Assembly (NCBI GenBank): GCA_029939445.1
Contig: JAOZSY010000084.1
Span: forward strand, 1-10,000
Length of the DNA stretch: 10,000 bases
From: Bacteroidales bacterium
GTDB lineage: Bacteria > Bacteroidota > Bacteroidia > Bacteroidales > UBA1556
Direction of reading: 5' to 3'
Part shown: positions 6,729 to 10,000 of the stretch, piece after piece
Layout: each line of letters begins with the position of its first letter
How positions within the stretch are numbered: position 1 is the stretch's first letter
Position numbers and translations under genes: made by a program
Notes under the pieces: model-generated
Seen by the model: the letters and a program-made list of their open reading frames with translations, nothing else
Database searches by the model: none
Told to the model about the DNA's origin: nothing

Positions 6729-7616
6729 ATGAATAAAAGTGATGCATATAATATAATGGGCTTATCTTTTGATGCATCAAAGAATGAGGTAAAACACAAA
6801 TACCGTGAGCTAGCAAAAAAATATCACCCAGACATTAATAATAATAAGGATTCTATTTCTAAATTTATAGAAGTTAGCGAAGCATACGAACTCCTCACCA
6901 AGAACCCTAAGAAAGCTAGCCATTTTAATAAAGGAAATAAAAATAATACACAAAGAACACAAAATTATAGACCCTATAACTACGAAGATCAAAAGAATCG
7001 TTTTGAAAGAGCCAATGATATTTATAACAAAGAATTCTCAAAACAAAGCAATGAATTATATGAACGACTATTTTATAAATATAAAAACTCTAAACAAAGA
7101 AAAATTGCAATAATATTTTCTGTATTAGGATTAATAGTCAGCACATTATTCACATACGACACATTAAGCTCACATATTGATATTCCAATTAGCATTAATA
7201 CAAATACTGAAAACAGCATAAATATTTATCAAAAAATGGATGGTGATATTATTGCCAATTATAAGGGGACAGAATATATAATTACCGACAAGGAATATTA
7301 CCTAATTAAGAAATATAATCGTATAAGTACTGTCCAAAAAATTACATTTATTAGGAAAACTAGACTATTCAAAAATAGAGTTGCTTTAAAAATAGTAAAC
7401 CCTGAAAATGAACAGCAATATATTTGCAAAACAAATAACGCTAATATAAATCAATGGCTACTCTTGATTATTATATTAATGGCATTTCCTTCTTTAAGTT
7501 TTATATGGGAAAAGCCAACTTTTAATTTTGTTTTTTTTGCCATTAACTATAACTTATATGGATTTCCTACTTCCTTATTCTTAATAATACTATATGCAAC
7601 CCCAATTATTGGATAG
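6729..7616 (+). CDS. Membrane-anchored J-domain protein
   Basis: The first 65 or so residues form a J domain: AYNIMGLSFDASKNEVKHKY, then RELAKKYHPD with the essential HPD at 33-35, then ISKFIEVSEAYELLTKNPKK. J domains stimulate the ATPase of Hsp70 (DnaK). There is no Gly/Phe region or zinc-finger domain, so this is not DnaJ itself but a specialised co-chaperone. After a polar, lysine-rich linker (66-124) come a transmembrane segment (about 125-143), a roughly 95-residue polar region (147-240) and two hydrophobic segments (about 243-259 and 265-289). This predicts a membrane protein that presents the J domain to the cytoplasm. Its client is unknown. It starts 5 bases after the methylase stop, and its 3' end overlaps no other gene when the next gene starts at 7666. 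Confidence 0.82.
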   Translation: MNKSDAYNIMGLSFDASKNEVKHKYRELAKKYHPDINNNKDSISKFIEVSEAYELLTKNPKKASHFNKGNKNNTQRTQNYRPYNYEDQKNRFERANDIYNKEFSKQSNELYERLFYKYKNSKQRKIAIIFSVLGLIVSTLFTYDTLSSHIDIPISINTNTENSINIYQKMDGDIIANYKGTEYIITDKEYYLIKKYNRISTVQKITFIRKTRLFKNRVALKIVNPENEQQYICKTNNANINQWLLLIIILMAFPSLSFIWEKPTFNFVFFAINYNLYGFPTSLFLIILYATPIIG

Positions 7617-7639
7617 CAAAATTCAAATACAAAATAGTT

Positions 7640-7647
7640 TACCTTTG
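7640..7647 (+). promoter_or_regulatory. -7 promoter box TACCTTTG for the lipoprotein-crcB unit
   Basis: An exact TAnnTTTG match between the J-domain stop and the lipoprotein ATG at 7666, 18 bases from it. It supports the 7666 start over an in-frame ATG at 7594 that overlaps the J-domain gene. Confidence 0.55.
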
Positions 7648-7665
7648 CCGCAAATAAAACAAGCA

Positions 7666-8319
7666 ATGAAAAAAAGCATTTACTTATTTATAATCGTATC
7701 TATCATTATAAGTTTCTCTTGTAAAAAAGAAGCATCTACCTTTAATATACAAGGTAAGGTTGTAAATAAGCAAACTCAAGAAAACCTGGGAGGTGTTACT
7801 ATATATTTAGATGCCAAAAAAATTGAAAACGGAGTTTATAATTCTAGCTTTGTAAATATAGAGAGCACTGTTAGTAATGGTGACGGATCATTTTTAATTG
7901 AACACGAAGAAGCTACTATTTCAGAATATAGATTTAGGATTTCAGAATCTGGATATTTCCCAATAGAAGAGCTTGTATCTACTGATGTTATACAATCAAA
8001 CGATGGATACAACAACACATTTGAGCTAATTCAGAAATCGTGGATAGAGTTAGATGTAAAAAACACAATGCCACAAGGTACTGACGACAAGATTACATAT
8101 AGATTTTCAAATGTAGAAGTTAAAGGAAAAGATTGCTGCAATAATATTACTATAACAGGAATAGGATATGATTACGAAGCTCATCATAAATGCAGCGTTA
8201 GAAGCCTAGCTTGGATCAAAATACAATGGACTGTTACCAAATCAGGGAATCAATCACTTCATAATGATTCTGTCTATACTGAAGTAGGAAATACAGTTAA
8301 CTATACTATTAATTACTAA
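7666..8319 (+). CDS. Lipoprotein with CarboxypepD_reg-like domain
   Basis: From 7666 the 217-residue product starts with a lipoprotein signal peptide (MKKSIYLFIIVSIIISFSC; lipobox SFSC, Cys19) followed by KKEAS. An upstream ATG at 7594 would bury this signal 24 residues into the protein, so it is rejected. Residues about 26-110 form a carboxypeptidase regulatory-like beta-sandwich: FNIQGKVVNKQTQENLGGVT, then SNGDGSFLIE and YRFRISESGYFPIE, the usual G-KV-T-E-L-GV and NGxGxF and GY motifs. Such domains occur as envelope-associated lipoproteins and TonB-receptor extensions in Bacteroidota. The C-terminal part (120-217) is beta-rich, with Cys157-Cys158 and Cys176 that might form a disulfide; no family is recognised there. 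It is followed 2 bases later by crcB and is probably cotranscribed with it, though no functional link is apparent. Confidence 0.75.
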   Translation: MKKSIYLFIIVSIIISFSCKKEASTFNIQGKVVNKQTQENLGGVTIYLDAKKIENGVYNSSFVNIESTVSNGDGSFLIEHEEATISEYRFRISESGYFPIEELVSTDVIQSNDGYNNTFELIQKSWIELDVKNTMPQGTDDKITYRFSNVEVKGKDCCNNITITGIGYDYEAHHKCSVRSLAWIKIQWTVTKSGNQSLHNDSVYTEVGNTVNYTINY

Positions 8320-8321
8320 AT

Positions 8322-8705
8322 ATGCAAAAAATACTATTAGTAGCATTAGGAGGAGCAATTGGAAGTTCATTTAGATATCTATTATCTTTATTTCTAATGT
8401 TTGAAGAGCATGTATTTATTTGGAAAACATTCGCTGTAAATATAATTGGATCTCTATTAATAGGTTTGTTTATTGGTTTTTTTACTAACAATAACTGGAG
8501 TGAAAATTTATCAATATTTTTAATCATTGGTATTCTAGGTGGTTTTACTACATTTTCCAGCTTCGCTTTAGATGCAGTTAACTTATTTAAGATAGGTGAG
8601 TTAAAGACTGCTTTAATATATATATTAGCAACAAATATTTTAGGTATCATATCTGTATTTATAGGATTTTACCTTTACAAACAGTTGTTTACAAATATTA
8701 TATAG
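8322..8705 (+). CDS. crcB: Fluoride channel CrcB/FluC
   Basis: The 127-residue protein is the right length for a single Fluc subunit, which works as a dual-topology homodimer exporting fluoride across the inner membrane. Four hydrophobic segments are visible (about 3-25, 33-54, 63-85, 97-120). Family marks are GGAIGSSFRYL (10-20, with conserved Arg18), WKTFAVNIIGSLLIG with the pore Asn40, and GGFTTFSSF (73-81) with the two pore phenylalanines Phe78 and Phe81. The gene starts two bases after the lipoprotein stop, so it is likely cotranscribed. No fluoride riboswitch precedes it, since the upstream bases are coding; constitutive, low expression from the lipoprotein promoter seems likely. Confidence 0.93.
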   Translation: MQKILLVALGGAIGSSFRYLLSLFLMFEEHVFIWKTFAVNIIGSLLIGLFIGFFTNNNWSENLSIFLIIGILGGFTTFSSFALDAVNLFKIGELKTALIYILATNILGIISVFIGFYLYKQLFTNII

Positions 8706-8745
8706 TTAGATTAATATTAATTACAAAAGCTATAGTTTTTTAGTA

Positions 8746-8753
8746 TATCTTTG
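8746..8753 (+). promoter_or_regulatory. -7 promoter box TATCTTTG for the small acylphosphatase-like gene
   Basis: An exact TAnnTTTG match 50 bases before the ATG at 8804, which would give a leader of about 45 bases. A 12-base palindrome (ATTAATATTAAT, 8710-8721) lies upstream, within the -33 region or just beyond it. Confidence 0.55.
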
Positions 8754-8803
8754 TCACAAATAATTAATAAAAAAGTATATAGTGTAATTTATTAGAGTCA
8801 GAA

Positions 8804-9130
8804 ATGAAAAAACACATAAATGTTTTTATAGAAGGTAAGCTTGAAAGAGCTGATTTCAACTTTTATTCTCAAACAGGGGCATATAAGTATAATATTGACG
8901 CCGTTTATAAAAATGGTGACACACGTCATATTGACTTAGAGTTAGAGGGCGAAAATAATGATCTTGACGATTATGTTAACTTCCTTAAAACTGGTCCATT
9001 ACACAAACATATTGAATTATTTAGAGTTGAAGAAGCCGAAATGGTAGGAATCAGAGGTTTCAAATCTTATAAAGTTCATGAAGAAGAACTTACCTTTACT
9101 GACAGAGTTAAGAAGTTTTTCAAAAAATAA
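8804..9130 (+). CDS. Small protein with acylphosphatase-like fold, probably non-catalytic
   Basis: The 108-residue soluble protein has the order of elements of acylphosphatases: a first strand INVFIEGKLERADFNFY (5-21), a middle YKNGDTRHIDLELEG (35-49; compare DGxVExxxEG) and DLDDYVNFLKTGPLHKHIE (53-71; compare VxxFxxxLxxGPxxxxV). The catalytic parts are missing: where acylphosphatases have GxVQGVGFR the protein has GKLERADFN (11-19), so the phosphate-binding Arg is replaced by Asn19, and the catalytic Asn of the WVxN strand is also not preserved. It is therefore probably a binding or structural relative rather than an enzyme. A charged C-terminal tail (about 80-108, ending RVKKFFKK) is extra to the fold. 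It has its own promoter box and stands alone. The fold call rests on motif order by eye. Confidence 0.6.
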   Translation: MKKHINVFIEGKLERADFNFYSQTGAYKYNIDAVYKNGDTRHIDLELEGENNDLDDYVNFLKTGPLHKHIELFRVEEAEMVGIRGFKSYKVHEEELTFTDRVKKFFKK

Positions 9131-9211
9131 TTAACGACACTATGTTTGCTAACATCTTATTGTTATCATTTACATTAACACAGAAAAAAAATACTACACC
9201 ACTTCTTTTCA

Positions 9212-9234
9212 ATAATTAATAAATATTTAATTAT
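9212..9234. promoter_or_regulatory. AT-rich palindrome upstream of the regulator promoter
   Basis: ATAATTAA and TTAATTAT form a perfect 8-bp inverted repeat around a 7-base spacer, 28 bases before the -7 box at 9263. Its position just upstream of a promoter would suit an operator or activator site. Low complexity makes chance occurrence possible. Confidence 0.3.
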
Positions 9235-9262
9235 AAATAGGTCTTTGGATTTGTTTTATTTC

Positions 9263-9270
9263 TATATTTG
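9263..9270 (+). promoter_or_regulatory. -7 promoter box TATATTTG for the cNMP-binding regulator
   Basis: An exact TAnnTTTG match 69 bases before the ATG at 9340. A TTTG (9244-9247) lies 15 bases upstream, closer than the usual 19-21. The implied leader of about 65 bases is the longest in the window. Confidence 0.5.
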
Positions 9271-9339
9271 CATAGAACTTTATTTTGTTCATACTTAGTT
9301 CAAATATATAATATTTTCATAACCTTTTTTTATATAATT

Positions 9340-10000
9340 ATGAATTCACAAAACAAAGAATTAATATGTTTATATAAGGTAGATGAAACACTTAATAATA
9401 ATGAAAATAGTGTTGAAGCTACTTTACAAGAGATAATAGAATTAATACCTTCTGGATGGAGATATTCAAAAGACTGTGAGGTTAAATTAGAATGGAATAA
9501 CTTAATAATTCAAACAGAAGGTTATAAAAATTCTATCCTTAAGATGGTGTCAGATATTGAACTTGATCATAAAAAAGAAGGAACAATAACTGTAGTATAC
9601 ACCAAGCAAATCAGAGAAGAAAAAGGTGTATTTATAAGTGGTGAGCACCAACTTTTAAAATCCATTACCAGTAAGATAAACTCATACTTAACTTATCATG
9701 CACTTCAAAAAACTATATCGCAGCTTCAAGTTAGTAATAACACAAAAATAGAACGCGATAATAATAAAGACGAGGTTGCTAATTGGTTAAAACATCAGGA
9801 TCTTAGTGACGATGAAATTGATGAATTACTTAAGGTAAAAATCGATTTCAAGAAAGGCGAAACAATTTTTAAGCAAGGAGCTATTGCTTCATATATTATT
9901 CTTTTGAGCAGTGGTTTATCAAAGAACTATGTTGAAGGAAATTTTGACAAAGGTTTTAATTTTAAGATAATAAAGCCAATGTCTTTTATTGGTTTATCTT
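9340..10000 (+). CDS. Crp/Fnr-like cyclic-nucleotide-binding protein with N-terminal sensor-like domain (partial)
   Basis: Only the first 220 codons are in the window; the gene runs off the right edge. Residues about 150-220 are the start of a cNMP-binding (CAP_ED) beta-roll: KVKIDFKKGETIFKQGAIAS, YIILLSSGL, then FKIIKPMSFIGLS, matching the FKKGExIFxxGxxxxxxxxxxxG...PxxFxG pattern of Crp/Fnr regulators. Ahead of it, residues about 25-125 carry EIIELIPSGWRYSKDCEVKL and later HKKEGTITVVYTKQIREEKG and GEHQLLKSITSKI. These resemble a conserved sensory segment (IPPGWQYP...CARI... GxVxVxYxxxxP...FLxEExxLIxxIA) that I recall from the N-termini of sensor kinases and related signalling proteins. A fused sensor plus cNMP regulator is inferred. 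The usual C-terminal helix-turn-helix would lie beyond the window, so DNA binding is not shown. Confidence 0.72.
   Translation, partial: MNSQNKELICLYKVDETLNNNENSVEATLQEIIELIPSGWRYSKDCEVKLEWNNLIIQTEGYKNSILKMVSDIELDHKKEGTITVVYTKQIREEKGVFISGEHQLLKSITSKINSYLTYHALQKTISQLQVSNNTKIERDNNKDEVANWLKHQDLSDDEIDELLKVKIDFKKGETIFKQGAIASYIILLSSGLSKNYVEGNFDKGFNFKIIKPMSFIGLS

Noticed and set aside
6810..6992. Minus-strand open frame of 60 codons
   Set aside because: It is antisense to the J domain with its HPD motif.
7594..7665. Earlier start for the CarboxypepD_reg-like lipoprotein
   Set aside because: It overlaps the J-domain gene and displaces the lipoprotein signal peptide from the N-terminus.
7836..8018. 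Minus-strand open frame of 60 codons
   Set aside because: It is antisense to the CarboxypepD_reg-like domain of the lipoprotein.
8200..8321. Fluoride riboswitch ahead of crcB
   Set aside because: Only two bases separate crcB from the coding sequence before it, and I see no fluoride-riboswitch core there.
8309..8650. Minus-strand open frame of 113 codons
   Set aside because: It is the shadow of crcB, whose plus-strand protein is unmistakable.
9142..9155. ATGTT-TGCT-AACAT hairpin as a terminator of the acylphosphatase-like gene
   Set aside because: The stem is only five base pairs of low GC and no T-run follows.

Overview
The window comes from an AT-rich member of the Bacteroidota. The evidence is TAnnTTTG-type -7 promoter boxes in front of most genes, starts without clear Shine-Dalgarno sequences, and a typical gene set: SQ-type signal peptides on beta-barrel proteins, a WG-repeat protein, a CarboxypepD_reg-like lipoprotein, an SH3b-NlpC/P60 peptidase without signal peptide, and a short RsmI-like methylase. 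No genus can be assigned from sequence reading alone. There are no tRNA or rRNA genes, insertion sequences, phage genes or CRISPR arrays.

Layout. 1-828 (+): a secreted outer-membrane barrel protein with its promoter. 829-3205 (-): a cell-envelope cluster with an eight-bladed PQQ-like propeller lipoprotein (1922-3205), a 29-codon mini-lipoprotein that copies its signal peptide (1831-1920), a small beta-barrel protein (1156-1815), and a frameshifted remnant of a propeller C-terminus (1010-1118). 3206-3853: about 650 bases without a gene, holding two strong AT-rich hairpins. 3854-5906 (-): an SH3b-NlpC/P60 peptidase and a secreted WG-repeat protein, each with its own promoter motif. 5979-7616 (+): an RsmI-like methylase and a membrane-anchored J-domain protein 5 bases apart. 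7640-8705 (+): a lipoprotein and the fluoride channel crcB, 2 bases apart. 8746-9130 (+): a small acylphosphatase-fold-like protein. 9263-10000 (+): the start of a cyclic-nucleotide-binding (Crp/Fnr-like) regulator with an N-terminal sensor-like domain, cut off by the window end.

The most notable observation is in 1010-1920. A barrel gene sits between what look like the two ends of a second copy of the adjacent propeller lipoprotein: its signal peptide on one side and a decayed last propeller blade on the other. This suggests a tandem duplication whose second copy lost its middle and gained a barrel gene there. The rest of the window is mostly housekeeping or envelope genes. I see no complete new multi-gene system such as a defence or secretion locus.
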